Shown: positions 1-9,917 of the stretch, one piece after another
Numbering within the stretch: the first letter of the stretch is position 1
Layout of the letters: each line of letters begins with the position of its first letter
Assembly: GCA_949825065.1 (NCBI GenBank)
Contig: OX463864.1
Location: 14,211,327-14,275,326 of the forward strand
Origin: Odontocerum albicorne
Taxonomy: Eukaryota > Arthropoda > Insecta > Trichoptera > Odontoceridae
DNA length: 64,000 nucleotides
Direction: 5' to 3'
Position numbers and translations under genes: made by a program
The notes under the pieces: generated by a model
Seen by the model: only the letters and a program-made list of their open reading frames with translations
The model's database searches: none
What the model was told of the DNA's origin: nothing

Positions 1-77
1 ACACATGCTGGGCAATTTTCTGGAGGGATACCAAGAGTACGCGCTCCCTTGCGTTATACCGGTCAGATCAAGAAGAC

Positions 78-222
78 GACCTCCGTGGCCTAGTTGGTAA
101 GACGCCTGTCTCCGAACCCGAAGGTTGTGGGTTCAAATCCCCGTTGAGCCCAGATTTATTAAAAAGGATTCCAGTCTGGTTTACACTTCAAGTATCTAAC
201 ATAATTCTGGTTGGTTGGAAAT
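78..222 (+). mobile_element. SINE-A copy, tRNA head plus start of LINE-like tail
   Basis: The head shows a Pol III box A (TGGCCTAGTTGGTAAG, 86-101) and box B (GGGTTCAAATCCC, 129-141) with tRNA-like spacing, then the family-specific body (CAGATTTATT, CCAGTCTGG) and the tail word CTGGTTGGTTGGAA. It is not a functional tRNA gene, because the acceptor ends do not pair and the same unit with the same tail recurs many times here. The tail is cut off early. Confidence 0.85.
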
Positions 223-818
223 GGACTCAAGGGTGTATTATTTTCATATTGCAACAATGGAGAAAGACCCAGAAAAGAAAAGCAAGACAATAAAAATAGT
301 AGGCAGATATGTAATGAAAATATATGTTTAATTCATAATTTTACAATATATTCCCACGTGTCAATATCCCGCCAGTTTGTACCGTATACATTTTATTTCA
401 GTATTACTGTATTACTTAAAACAAACATGCCCGATATTATCAAAACGTATTCTTTTAATATGATTGATATTTATTTCCTCTCTGCCTACCCTAAAATGGA
501 AAAGGAATGATAGTTTGTATGGTTCGGCTGGGTCCAAAAAAATATTCCATAAATTCAATGCTTCAAGAGAAGTATAAAAAATATATAACATATATAAAAT
601 GTATCATGTCCGAAAAGATGTTCTTTATTTGTCAGATAGATATGCGCTAAAAAAATACGTTGCTAACTTGTCTCAAACGTGATGAATGTATATTATAGTA
701 TACTTAAAAGTGGCAGCTTAGCAATAATTTTCTATCCTTGTTTATCCAAATTTATCGACAGGTTTTTAAAGCGTAATTTTGAACTAGGAAAAAATAAGTT
801 GTTTTATCTGTGACTGAG
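223..818. other. AT-rich sequence, nothing assigned
   Basis: A 99-codon open frame (211-510) overlaps the SINE edge and shows no recognisable motif or coding bias. I treat it as chance. No repeat shared with the rest of the window was seen. Confidence 0.4.
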
Positions 819-1190
819 CAAACGAGAGACGTAGAATAGATGCACTTGAAATGCAGTGCTGGAGAAGGATGTTAAAAATTCTATAGACAAGGTGAACTAA
901 CCTCTATATTATCAATGAACTGGGAATCACAAACAGATTGTCGACAATATACCTTCGACAAGTCCTCCAATTCTTTGGGCACATTGTTCGTGGCCAAGGA
1001 GAGTGTAGAGAGGTTTGTGGTTACTGGAGGCGTGAAAAGATGATGCGCAAGAAAAATCCGAATGCGTTGGATTGACCAAGTGAGAGACGCAACTGGACTA
1101 CCCTTAACAACTGCCCTTCGAGTCGCGGAGTGCAGGGATGGATGGAGAGGAGTCGTCAGAGGCAACCATGGGAGTCAAGATGCATGATCT
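819..1190 (+). mobile_element. LINE ORF C-terminal relic, family T1
   Basis: Translating in pieces gives RRIDALEMQCWRRML, then INELGITNRLSTIYLRQVLQF with FGHIVRG, and then RWIDQVRDATGLPLT and ALRVAECRDGWRG. These match the conserved region downstream of the reverse transcriptase in RTE-like non-LTR elements (ALEMxxxRRM / FGHxxR / GRxxxRWxDxV). At least one in-frame stop and frame changes show it is dead. Only the 3' part of the ORF survives, as expected for 5'-truncated insertions. A reverse-strand copy lies at 37920-38340. Confidence 0.75.
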
Positions 1191-1489
1191 ACACGACAGA
1201 ATAGAAGACGATGCTTTTTGACTACCGTTAAAGAAAAACTTACACAAACCAAAAATAGCGACAAATGTGATTTAAAATTTTCGTAATTTTTGTACGACAC
1301 TCGAAGATGGTGTCCGATTTGAAAGATCGATAACAGCCTATTTAGGTTGGTCAAGAGGACAAAGCGACAAAATTTCTCATCGGAACACAATTCTTCACTT
1401 CCTTTACATCTTAACTAATTTCTTCCGATTATTCTACTCCTTAACTTCCTTTCTTTCAAATATGCATTTTTTATAATAAATATATATGA

Positions 1490-1640
1490 CCTAAGTCATA
1501 GGTATCCTTATACCCTCGAACACTAGGCGGAAAAAGTGCCTGTGTCGTTCGTATAGCGTGGGGTTCGAACTGACGACCTTTCGCACGAAAGTCCAGTGCG
1601 TTACCGCGCGGCCATGCACTTCATTAACTTGGATTTTTTG
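1490..1640 (-). mobile_element. SINE-B copy
   Basis: Read on the minus strand it begins with a tRNA-like head (box A TGGCCGCGCGGTAACGC, box B around CGTCAGTTCGAACC). It continues through a short body and ends in GTGTTCGAGGGTATAAGGAT, CCTATGACTTAGGTC. The same architecture recurs at 32797-32945 and 48846-48972. Confidence 0.75.
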
Positions 1641-1648
1641 AAAATATA

Positions 1649-1866
1649 CAATGCAACGTAAGTGGAGACCTGGTAGAGGAACATTTGAAATAATGGTAAG
1701 ATCAAGTGAATATTTTGAAAAGAAAAGTAAGAAATTGGATAAATCGTAGGAGCTGTATGAGGTGTATGTATGTAGAAGAGGCGAAATATGTGTCAAAATA
1801 GGTCTGGCGTTCTGTCGTATCTGCCTCCTCAACATAGAAACGGAGAGATTGTATGTATGTACATAC
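1649..1866 (+). mobile_element. LINE tail, family T2 (3' end)
   Basis: Contains the T2 coding remnants for RPGRGT, NRRSCMRC and EEAKYVSK and ends in the typical GTATGTATGTA repeat. T2 is the most abundant family in the window, with only the ORF C-terminus and short 3' UTR retained. Confidence 0.65.
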
Positions 1867-2274
1867 GTTTAAAAAATATTTTTTTGTGGGTTGGAACCTT
1901 TTAACACATTTATGTGTTCATGTATACATCTAAACGGCTCAAAAAAAGACCATTGGCGGAACGCAATCAGAGGATGATTGCGACGGCAAACAACAGCAGA
2001 GTGTGGGGGCGTATTTGCATCGAAAGGTGTGGGGGTCGAGGGTGGCAGGCTGCGATGCTGATGCGGTGATTTGTGCCGAATAAGGGAATTGTACCACAAT
2101 AACCCCGCCTTCACTTTAACTGCAGATGCTGTTTCAGATGTTGTTTTTCTCCTGATTTTATTTCCAGGCGTAAAACTTAAATGTAAATTGCATAAAGCCT
2201 CTTTTTCTCTAAACGTTTCACTATATCAATATGCTGTGTTTACTTATGTAAGATTTTTTTTCTTATAATGTTGT

Positions 2275-2600
2275 ATTAGAAGATTGTTTAGTAAGATGAA
2301 GAAGAGCATGCTGAGATGGTATGGGCATGTGAAACGCATGAAAGAAGAAATAACCTAACAAAACAATTATATATTGCAAATGTGAGTGGAAGGCGTGTGA
2401 GAGGAAGATCAAGGAAAGTATGGTCGGATCAAGTGAATGATTTTTCAAATGAAAGAAACGTAGAAAGTCAGAGAAATTGTTAATGTTGTATGAATGTGGA
2501 GGAGGCTAAGGATGTGTGCGTTGAGATAGAAAAGTCTAGCGCTCTATCCTCTCTGCTTACCCCAACAGGGGCATGGCGTGATGGTACAGTACTACAGATA
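2275..2600 (+). mobile_element. LINE tail, family T2
   Basis: Encodes the T2 peptides LSKMKKSMLRWYGHVKRM, KQLYIANVSGRRVRGRSRK, VWSDQVNDFSN and a tail equivalent to SALSSLLTPTGAW. The order and wording match RTE-like/insect LINE C-termini (LRWFGHVERM..LTKQIY..GRGRPRKxWLDQV). Frameshifts prevent a single open frame. Confidence 0.75.
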
Positions 2601-2794
2601 CATGTTGATTCGTTAGAATATCGGGACATGCTCTGAGCAGGACCTAATTGATAGGGCAACCCCTGTTACCTCCTACAGGAAACACATGGTGCAGTTGATG
2701 GTCCGGGCACGGAAATGAATTGAATGAATGTCTCACATCTTATCGCTAGTGACAGAACTATTAAATAATAATCAACAATCGGTAAAGAGCATCA

Positions 2795-2885
2795 AGTACC
2801 AAGGATGTGTGTGTCTAGATATGAAAGTCTGACGCTCTGCCCTCTGTGACTACCACGACAGGGAAATTGCGTGACGTTATATATG
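2795..2885 (+). mobile_element. LINE tail fragment, family T2
   Basis: Only the last part is present: GTGTCTAGATATGAAAGTCT and CCCTCTGTGACTACC..ACAGGGAAA..GCGTGACG, the degenerate T2 3' terminus. Confidence 0.55.
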
Positions 2886-2889
2886 TATA

Positions 2890-3175
2890 CACATTACAAT
2901 GAACCAGAAAACGCAATTTATACGAAGAAATCAATTCTGTGCCGCCGTCGGGAAACCATGACTAAGAATACCGCAGTAGCCTTGTTGATTGAAGAAGCTT
3001 GTTCTTCATACGATGATGATATTGAAAAATATATTCAAACTTCGATACAATTAAACATTTGGCAACTAACTGTATGAAGTAAATAAAACATCTTACCTTC
3101 ACCTTTTTAATCTTGTTTTTATAGTTAGTTCCATTAAAAGTTGTCACTTACCTGCAAAGAAAAAAGAAAAAAAAA
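2890..3175. other. Unassigned; a short chance frame only
   Basis: A 68-codon frame starts in the T2 end and runs to 3077. It shows no recognisable domain. A CTTACCTGCAAAG word at 3148-3160 could be a reverse-strand splice site, but no exon can be built around it. Confidence 0.3.
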
Positions 3176-3176
3176 A

Positions 3177-3230
3177 TTGTAATTTATTTTTAACAAACAC
3201 TGTTTATTCCACTTTTTTAAATTAATACAC
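3177..3230 (+). repeat. PLE-like module, end fragment
   Basis: TTGTAATTTATTTTTAACAA followed by ACACTGTTTATTCCACTTTT matches the terminal part of the modules at 60.3 and 62.3 kb. Confidence 0.6.
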
Positions 3231-3241
3231 AAATCAAAATA

Positions 3242-3770
3242 TTGATAGAAAATAACCAGCGTTCTACAAGAGAATTTGCCCAGATACTGAAAACATCGAA
3301 AACAGATTTACAGAATAAAGTACACGTAAATGAAAAAAATCGAAATGGAATTTTACCTAAAAATACGAATTTTCTTTTCGGACCACTTCTTACATACCAT
3401 CCTCGTTTTCATCCAGATCGCAAGACTAAAAAGGAAGATATAATATATGGCCGAAATTTATATCGCCTTGTGGCAGTTTGCCCTAATAGGTCCTCCCCAC
3501 TGTGCCAGGAAGCTGATTTGCATTCCCGACATCATTACCGACTCGAGAATTAAAGATTTGGTTATTTTTTCAGGAAATTGTTACCGGGAGTCCGACACTT
3601 GGACTCAAAACGTCGAGAATGTGATTCTCAACTTTATTCTCGTGTCTTTTTGTAAAATAAAATTAACCAAACTTAAAAAAAATCGTAACTTTTGTTATAA
3701 CTGGCGTGTTTTATTTGTCGTCAATTTCCCTCTGTGTCAAATCGACAAGATTTGGCTACTTGCTATCTAA
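3242..3770 (+). other. Two overlapping open frames, doubtful
   Basis: Frames of 103 and 107 codons overlap at 3447-3553. Neither shows a domain I recognise. The second contains CARKLICIPDIITDSRIKD and a downstream TTTTTTCAGG that could be an acceptor site. Composition is slightly less AT-rich than the flanks, so a decayed exon or LINE fragment is possible. I do not call a gene. Confidence 0.2.
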
Positions 3771-3776
3771 ACAGCT

Positions 3777-4085
3777 ATATTATTATTATTATTATTACAC
3801 ATGACAAGAAATATACACAATTTGCGAAAAAACAACAGGTAATTTGATTTGTACATGGACATTTGGTTTGTTGCCTTTCATTTGTCGTATCCCCAGTAAA
3901 CTAGGCTTTTGCCTGAATCTCACTGAGGATATTTAGCATGAAAAAATAAATCGATACTTCTTTCCGATTTTTAATAACACAAAAAAAAACCCCGTTGCAC
4001 GCTCTCATCAACCTGACAAACAGTGACACTCAACTACAACTGGAAACATCTTGCGAAATTCAACTCCTCACACAAAATCCCTCCA
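3777..4085 (-). mobile_element. Dispersed repeat R1, copy 1
   Basis: Shares long blocks with 56160-56405 and 61545-61870: TTGTCGTATCCCCAGTAAAC, TAGGCTTTTGCCTGAATCTC, CACTGAGGATATTTAGCATG, CATCAACCTGACAAACAGTG. In all three copies a T-rich or TTA/ATTT run lies at the left edge, which reads as an A-rich 3' tail on the minus strand. This suggests the 3' end of a retroelement. No coding sequence was recognised. Confidence 0.65.
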
Positions 4086-4425
4086 CAAAGACTAAAAATA
4101 TTCATCCCACAATATACCGCACACAATCATAAGAATAAAAATTAAAATTAAAACAAAAAATACACAGAAACACAAATACAAAAACAACTAAAATTAAAAC
4201 AACAAGAAAAAACCCACACTCACGAGCTCACACAAATCTTCTCCACTCGTCATTCATCCTGAAAGCCCAAGTACTCAAAATCCTGTCGCAATAACAACCA
4301 CGCTCCGATCGACTGTCTAAATGGTTTTCCTACCTTTACCTTTATTGAAGTCGGCACGCCATTGTATGTAATGAATATCGTAAATTATTTAAATAATAAA
4401 TATAGATTTAGTGATAGCAACATAG
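4086..4425. other. AT-rich sequence, nothing assigned
   Basis: A-rich low-complexity sequence (4130-4215) followed by unique-looking sequence. No frame or shared repeat supported. Confidence 0.35.
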
Positions 4426-4908
4426 TATGTACATTAGAGTGTCCCTTATTTTGTCAAAAACTAAAATTTTGCGATTTTTTTTGCTCTCACCCCCTACATA
4501 TTTCTTATTTGGTTAGATTTACTTAAAAACATTTTTTTATATCAATAGGATGACGTTAACCCGTGCTAAATTGAGAGCCAAATTTGAATGTTAGTAATTA
4601 TAGGTTTATTAGCTCTAATTCTTATTGATGAATATATAATATATACTCGTATATTTTTTTAAATTTAAATTAAGAATACTTAAAACCATAGTGCACTCGA
4701 AAGAGTAAAAATGTATTCAATTACTGACTTAGAACTAATAAACCTATAATTCCAAAACATTCAAATTTGGCGCTCAAGTCGGCACGGGTTAACGTCATCC
4801 TATTGTAATAAAATTTTGTTTTGGGGTAAATCAAACCAAATGGAAAATATTTAGGGGGTGAAAAAAAAATGTTTTTTTGACAAAATAAGGGACAACCTAA
4901 TGTACATA
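4426..4908. mobile_element. Foldback (palindromic) MITE
   Basis: The ends are TATGTACATTAG and CTAATGTACATA. Inner arms match in inverted orientation: GTCCCTTATTTTGTC with GACAAAATAAGGGAC, AGGATGACGTTAACCCGTGC with GCACGGGTTAACGTCATCCT, and TATAGGTTTATTAG with CTAATAAACCTATA. Arms are about 170-180 bp with an AT-rich loop. A TA target duplication would fit a Tc1/mariner-type MITE. No transposase frame is present. Confidence 0.75.
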
Positions 4909-4989
4909 TTGAAATACATTCCAAAAACACATGTACTCGTATATCTCAAGATAAATAGCAGAAAATAAATTTAAGAAAGAAGTTATTAA

Positions 4990-5120
4990 AAAGTCTGGGC
5001 TTATCTCACAGCATCTCCCCGGCCGAGATACACCCCACCAAAATAGGGCGAGCCCAGCCGCGAGGAACCAGATGTTTTTCAGCCCACTTCCTTCTCTTAA
5101 GGATTCTCTTTCTCGTATCA
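4990..5120 (-). mobile_element. LINE 3' UTR fragment
   Basis: On the minus strand this gives GGGCTGAAAAACATCTGG, GGCTGGGCTCGCCCTATTTT and GGGGTGTATCTCGGCC, the same block as the longer copies at 22095-22600 and 47470-47765. Those end in AATAAA plus ATTT repeats. Confidence 0.65.
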
Positions 5121-5216
5121 GATCGATATAGCAAAAAATGATTACTTGAAAATAAAGTATAACGATAACAAATTATAACCAAAAAAGATCCATGTCTTTT
5201 TATTGAAAAATCATTA

Positions 5217-5392
5217 ACAACCTCCGTGAGTTAGTTAGTAAGACGAGTGTCTATCAAGTAATTTCCATTGGAATCCACGTTTTGTTTTTAAAGGATTTGA
5301 GACTGGTTATATCTCACGGACTCTTTAACATATCTCTAGTTGGTTGGAAGAAATTTCCAATAAACCTTTCAGGTTGTACTGTAAACACTGAA
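5217..5392 (+). mobile_element. SINE-A copy, diverged
   Basis: Box A (CGTGAGTTAGTTAGTAAGACG) and box B are degenerate. The body and tail (CTAGTTGGTTGGAAGAA, CAGGTTGTACTGTA) are clear, so this is an old copy. Confidence 0.65.
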
Positions 5393-6330
5393 AATGTAAT
5401 ACACTACAGCTCGAATTTTTTTCACAAATGATCTTTGTCAAATCCGGTAAATTTAGTCAAAGATGTATACTTGCCATCAAAACAGCTATACTTACGAGAA
5501 GGTATTTGACACAAATTTGTCAACTATTGTTAAAAAAAACGTCTTTATTTTTAAATGACAAATTACGATTGAAATCGGCACAATTCCGTTGTTAAAATAC
5601 GTTTTTACCTAATTCGAACAAAAATGAACCAATGAGTTAAAAAAAAGGCTACAATAAAAAAAATCGTGCGAATGCCTTGAAAAATCAAAATTTCTACGCG
5701 CCCCACCCACAGTGAGCCATCGGATTTTAACCCCTTCTGGTCCGTTTCCTAATGTCCTACTCGCGTGTCTGAACAATCTCCTGCCAAAATCCACCCCTTC
5801 CGTCGCCCGTAGCCGGCCCAGCAAATAATAAGGTACAATTTATAATCTTTACTTGTAACAAAACCTCATTTGGCCGCTCGTTAGACATCTTGAAACAGAA
5901 TGGCCTGGCCTGGCTGCTTCCCCCTTTTTTCCAACTTAGATTCGGAGGGTATGCCTCTGAAATGTGGTATTTATCTTCCCTTTGGGGGGCAAAACGGTAA
6001 AAATAATATTATTTTCGTCAATGTAACGCTGTAAAGAAGTAAAGAAGATGAGAAAAGAAAGAAAGGAGACTCGTTGAGAAGAGATACGTTTGTTTTAGAT
6101 CCGATTTAGGAATTTATTATTCTTAAAATAAAAAGGACATTGACTTGTCCAGAAGTTTCAGACACCAAGGATATAAAAGGTTATAGAATGAAACATGTTT
6201 TTTTTTTCAATAAAGACACCCTTTAGTTCAGTACAGTTTTACAACGAATTAATTTTTAGTACTTATGAAAAAAACTGTTTCTGGTGTAAATGCTTCTGCA
6301 GATCTGCTTTGTTCAATTTAGAATGTACGA
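5393..6330. other. Unassigned sequence
   Basis: Mixed composition. The 5690-5830 segment is more GC-rich but has no supportable frame on either strand. A 75-codon frame at 6195-6422 covers the next feature only at its end. Confidence 0.35.
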
Positions 6331-6334
6331 TGTT

Positions 6335-6425
6335 CAATTTAGAATACAACGAAACACCAAGTCTTCTACTACGAGCTCTGCTTGACATACTCCTGAATGT
6401 AGAAGTATCAAATTATAACTAAAAT
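6335..6425 (+). repeat. Coding-like repeat 'EYNET', copy 1
   Basis: Encodes LEYNETPSLLLRALLDIL followed by LNVEVSNYN. Related peptides occur at 11092-11349, 11496-11590 and 36700-36880. Protein-level conservation among decayed copies suggests an old coding segment of an unrecognised mobile element. Confidence 0.5.
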
Positions 6426-6484
6426 TGCATGATCATCCGTCATTCTTACACGGCTTCTACAATTCATATGTCTTCCTACTCTTA

Positions 6485-7410
6485 GGCCTCGGCCATACAG
6501 GTAGGAGCCTCGCTTGGCGCTTAGAGCTAAGCTGCGATTAGGTGACATATCCTAGCGAACCAACGCACCGCATACTATCGCAATGGCCACACTGCACGCT
6601 TCGCGCCACGCTACGTGACGATTAGTCAACTAGTGAGTCATCTAGCGAACAGACGTGTTGGTTAATTTTATTGTGTCACGAAGTGATTTTACAAGATGGA
6701 GGAAGTTTTAATAGCAGCTGTGTATAAAAGGGAACTTTTGTGGAACCAAATGTACTTGTACTTATATTTATTTTAAATCTTGAAAAATTTCATAATTGTT
6801 ATTTAATGTTTCCTAGAACCTGCCATGCCTAAACAATTAATATGTTAAATAAACTTACTTTCATCAAATATTACATCTCACATAACTACAAAACTTTTCA
6901 TCGCATTACCGCAATTCTTTGTAGAGAAGTTGAAACTCTCCACGAGTACTTCTATAGTTCGGAAATTCTAGGTGAAGTCCTGTGACAGCTCACAAATTTG
7001 CCCCAATACAACCTTGTAACGATGTTCAGTAATTTTAATTATTTTATCAACTTTAATATAAGCCTCAATTCTAATAAATAGCAAGTTATTTAGGTAAATA
7101 CATTACATTAGGTTGTATTGGGGCAAATTTGTGAGCTGTCACAGGACTCATCCTAGAATTTCCGAACTATAGATAAATTAACATTATGCACCCAACAAGT
7201 TCGAATTGGAGATGTTCGAAATTTTAAACTTAAATTCTCTGAGAGAAGTAGCTTTCTGGTTAATTTTGAGAGTGGCATCGTTTGTTGACTCAACCGCTCC
7301 CAAAATCTTGTTAAATCAATTTGTGCGAAGCAATTTGCATGCCAAGCATGAAGTCACCTAGTATATTAGTCACGTAGCACTTAGCGAAGCACTTTGGTGT
7401 GGCATCAGCC
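6485..7410. mobile_element. PIF/Harbinger-like non-autonomous element
   Basis: The left end GGCCTCGGCCATACAG and the right end (GTGTGGCATCAGCC) are flanked by TTA on both sides (6482-6484 and 7411-7413), a 3-bp target duplication as in PIF/Harbinger elements. Subterminal words (GGAGCCTCGCTTGG, CGAACCAACGCACC, TCGCAATGGCCACACTGC) are shared with the palindromic MITE at 54410-54599. No transposase was recognised. Another MITE is nested inside. Confidence 0.65.
6955..7169. mobile_element. TA MITE nested in the Harbinger-like element
   Basis: Ends are TAGTTCGGAAATTCTAGG and CCTAGAATTTCCGAACTA with long inverted repeats including ACAGCTCACAAATTTGCCCC. TA lies at both sides (6953-6954, 7170-7171). 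A near-identical copy is at 44468-44686. Size is 215 bp, without coding capacity. Confidence 0.85.
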
Positions 7411-7544
7411 TTATTAAATTCATTAGTTATGCTTGAATTACACTACTTGGCGACTCGATGGGACTATTTTTTTGAACATTCTTGGGGTAGAATAATCTAT
7501 ATTGTTACGTACGCATATACGCAAACATATTCACTTTATTTTCA

Positions 7545-7606
7545 TGTCGAAGTAGGCAGAAATGGAATAGCGCTATAGTTTTTGATTGAGACGCACATAT
7601 TTTACC
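7545..7606 (-). mobile_element. LINE tail fragment, family T2
   Basis: The reverse strand reads through AGAGGTAAAATATGTGCGTC..AGCGCTATTCC..TGCCTACTTCGACA, the end of the T2 tail. Confidence 0.5.
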
Positions 7607-7667
7607 TCTTCCAATTCTAAATATCGTTTTATTCACTTCAAATTCTATACATATATTATTTACAGAA

Positions 7668-7852
7668 AACCTTCGTGGCCTAGTTGATAATTCGCCTGTC
7701 TTCCAGCCTGAAGGTATCGGGTTCGATTCCCATTTGAACCCAGATATTTTAAATAGGTTTCCAGTATGGTTTCACTTAAGTTTATTTCTGGTTGGTTGAA
7801 AGACATTGCAACGTGGTAATAATCCTGCCAGTTGTTACGGTATAGAATGGAA
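7668..7852 (+). mobile_element. SINE-A copy, near full length
   Basis: Box A CGTGGCCTAGTTGATAATTCG, box B GGGTTCGATTCCC, then CCCAGATATTTTAAATAGG and CCAGTATGGTTT. The tail is CTGGTTGGTTGAAAGACATT and ends at GTTACGGTAT. Confidence 0.8.
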
Positions 7853-8535
7853 GATTAATACAGTAGAATAAAATTCTATACATTTCTGTGATTTGTTTTC
7901 TTTATGAAAATTTGAGCAATTGTCAGTATAAAAATAAGCCTAAATGATATTATTAAATACAATGAAAAATGGATTTTCAAAAATTACTATAATAGTATAA
8001 AAAGATAATTTCTTTGAAAAAAAAAGTAAAACCATTTAAATATTCAAAGGGGTTAAAATTACTGGAAAAAAGGCTTTCAAACAACAATATCAAATTAATG
8101 AAAAAATAAATGAAAATCGCGGCGAAAATCACAATGATTCTTTAAAACAACACCAACACTGAATTTCAAATTATAATCGGTGGGGGAACGAAGGTGTTCA
8201 AAATTACCTCAAAAAAGTAAAATAATCCGAGGGTTTAGATACACAGAGGTACGATTTATAATAGAAAACCGTAAAATAATCTTGCCGAAAACCATTGATT
8301 TTACTTCGTTTCATCCCAATATATCTACAGGTAAATTAATTCGAAAACACATTAAATAAATAAATAAATACAGGTTTATACTCCCATCCAATTATAATTA
8401 TGTAAAAGTAAAACATGTCGTTTCAGTATTTTTTTCAGAATATAGAGGACTTAAAAGTCAATGGGGGAAACTTAAAAAATTAACATTGAACTGAAGAGTA
8501 TTTTAAAATCTGATAAGATAATCCACAACAGTAAA
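7853..8535. other. AT-rich sequence, nothing assigned
   Basis: Very A-rich on the plus strand with many short homopolymers. No frame over 60 codons and no shared repeat detected. Confidence 0.4.
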
Positions 8536-8539
8536 ACGT

Positions 8540-8980
8540 GTGCATGGAAAAAAACTAAATTGGAGACGAATAAATGTTGTTGAAATGCGTGCTGTGAAAT
8601 GTATATACGGGGTGACAATTTATGACAGAATACGGAAGGAAATGATTCGAGATAAATGTCAACTTAAAGCTGATGTACTGAGTAAGATGAAGAGCACTCT
8701 GAGATGGTTTGGGTATGTGGAACGAATGAAAGAAGAAAAACTAACAAAACAAATATACAATGAAAATATGAGTGGAAGGCTTAGAAGAAAAATACCAAGG
8801 AGAATATGGTGCGATGATGTGGATGTTATGAAAATCAGGAAAAGTTAGAAGTCAAAAATCGTAGAAGTTGGATGAGAATGTGTATGGATATAGAAGAGGC
8901 AAAATATATGTGTCGATATAGGAGTCTGACGCTTTATCCTCTCTGCCTACCCCAACAGGAAAACGGCATGATAGTATGTA
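8540..8980 (+). mobile_element. LINE ORF C-terminal relic, family T2
   Basis: The best-preserved T2 frame (8540-8848, 102 codons) reads VVEMRAVKCIYGVTIYDRIR, then KEMIRDKCQLKADVLSKMKS and LRWFGYVERMKEEKLTKQIY, then GRLRRKIPRR. The family pattern is the RTE-like LINE C-terminus. After 8848 the frame is lost, but RRSWMRMCMDIEEAKYMC can be followed. The insertion ends with GACGCTTTATCCTCTCTGCC and a GTATGTATGTATG tail. Confidence 0.8.
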
Positions 8981-8983
8981 TGT

Positions 8984-9244
8984 ATGATCTCAACGATGAG
9001 TTGTATAAGGACATACTTTTCACCAAAGAAACATGACTACAATATGACACATTATATTTGTGATTTAACATTCACTAATGTGGTGGCTATTCATCTTTAC
9101 AGAATGAGTATCGTGGAGAATCCCGACTGCGAGTGTTGTCTGGATGATGAAACTATAGACCATGTATTTTTAAGTTGTCCTTTGCGAGACAGATTTGATT
9201 TACTAAATGCCTTATATGTATTTACCGCGTCCAATGAATGTTAA
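8984..9244 (+). mobile_element. LINE ORF2 C-terminal zinc-knuckle fragment
   Basis: An 86-codon frame carries NPDCECCLDDETIDHVFLSC followed by PLRDRF. The C-x-C..ETIDHVFLxCP pattern is the zinc knuckle at the end of I/Jockey/R1-like non-LTR ORF2 proteins. It joins directly to the T2 3' end, suggesting one insertion into or next to another. The reverse transcriptase is absent. Confidence 0.7.
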
Positions 9245-9564
9245 GTTTGTTCTTTCTTCGTAGAACTTTTTAAATCATATTTTATTTAAGCTTAATCAGT
9301 TGAAACTTGAAAATGTATATAATAGCTTTTTTTTAAATTAGTTTAACTACAATATATTAACTCATATAATTGCATAGTGACTAATTTGGTGGTATAAATC
9401 ATCATAGTGTGAATTGCATAATTTAAAAAAAAAACTTTCACTATGCGAGCACAGTTTTAGAAATACTGAAAGTCCAATAGCATTGAATCTTACAAAAATA
9501 TTTTGTTTGTCAAAGCACGCATTTTTTGGAGATCTTATTGTATTACACTTTAATTGTTCACAGT

Positions 9565-9665
9565 ACAAGCTAGACGGTGTATTGCCGTGTAGCAATATCT
9601 TCCAACTAACCAGAAAGACGTTCTCGAGTCCTTGAGTAAAAAGCAGACTGGAACTCTTTTAAAAT
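9565..9665 (-). mobile_element. SINE-A tail fragment
   Basis: On the minus strand: CCAGTCTGCTTTTTACTCAA, CTTTCTGGTTAGTTGGAAGA, TATTGCTACACGGCAATACA. The head is missing. Confidence 0.65.
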
Positions 9666-9736
9666 ATGTGAGTAATTAACATTTTTCAAGCTTCATCAAC
9701 TGAAGCTTTACACCGACAGAGGCATAAAGTATTAAT

Positions 9737-9917
9737 TACCATGTACACAAAAGAATGAATTAAACTAAAAGTTTAAATCGTATAACATTTGTTTTAATTA
9801 AATTTATTGAATTGACTCATACGTCGACTCTTATACCATGTGCACAAAATAATGAATTAAATTAAAGGATTAAACCGTATTCAATTTTTTTCATTAAATT
9901 TATTGAATTGACTCTTA
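9737..9917. repeat. Tandem duplication, period ~97 bp
   Basis: Two diverged units begin with ACCATGTACACAAAAGAATG (9738) and ACCATGTGCACAAAATAATG (9835). Each ends with AAATTTATTGAATTGACTC. Confidence 0.7.

Noticed and set aside
78..155. Candidate tRNA genes (also 7668, 33793, 40200, 23455)
   Set aside because: Box A/B are present but acceptor stems do not pair and copies continue into SINE bodies.
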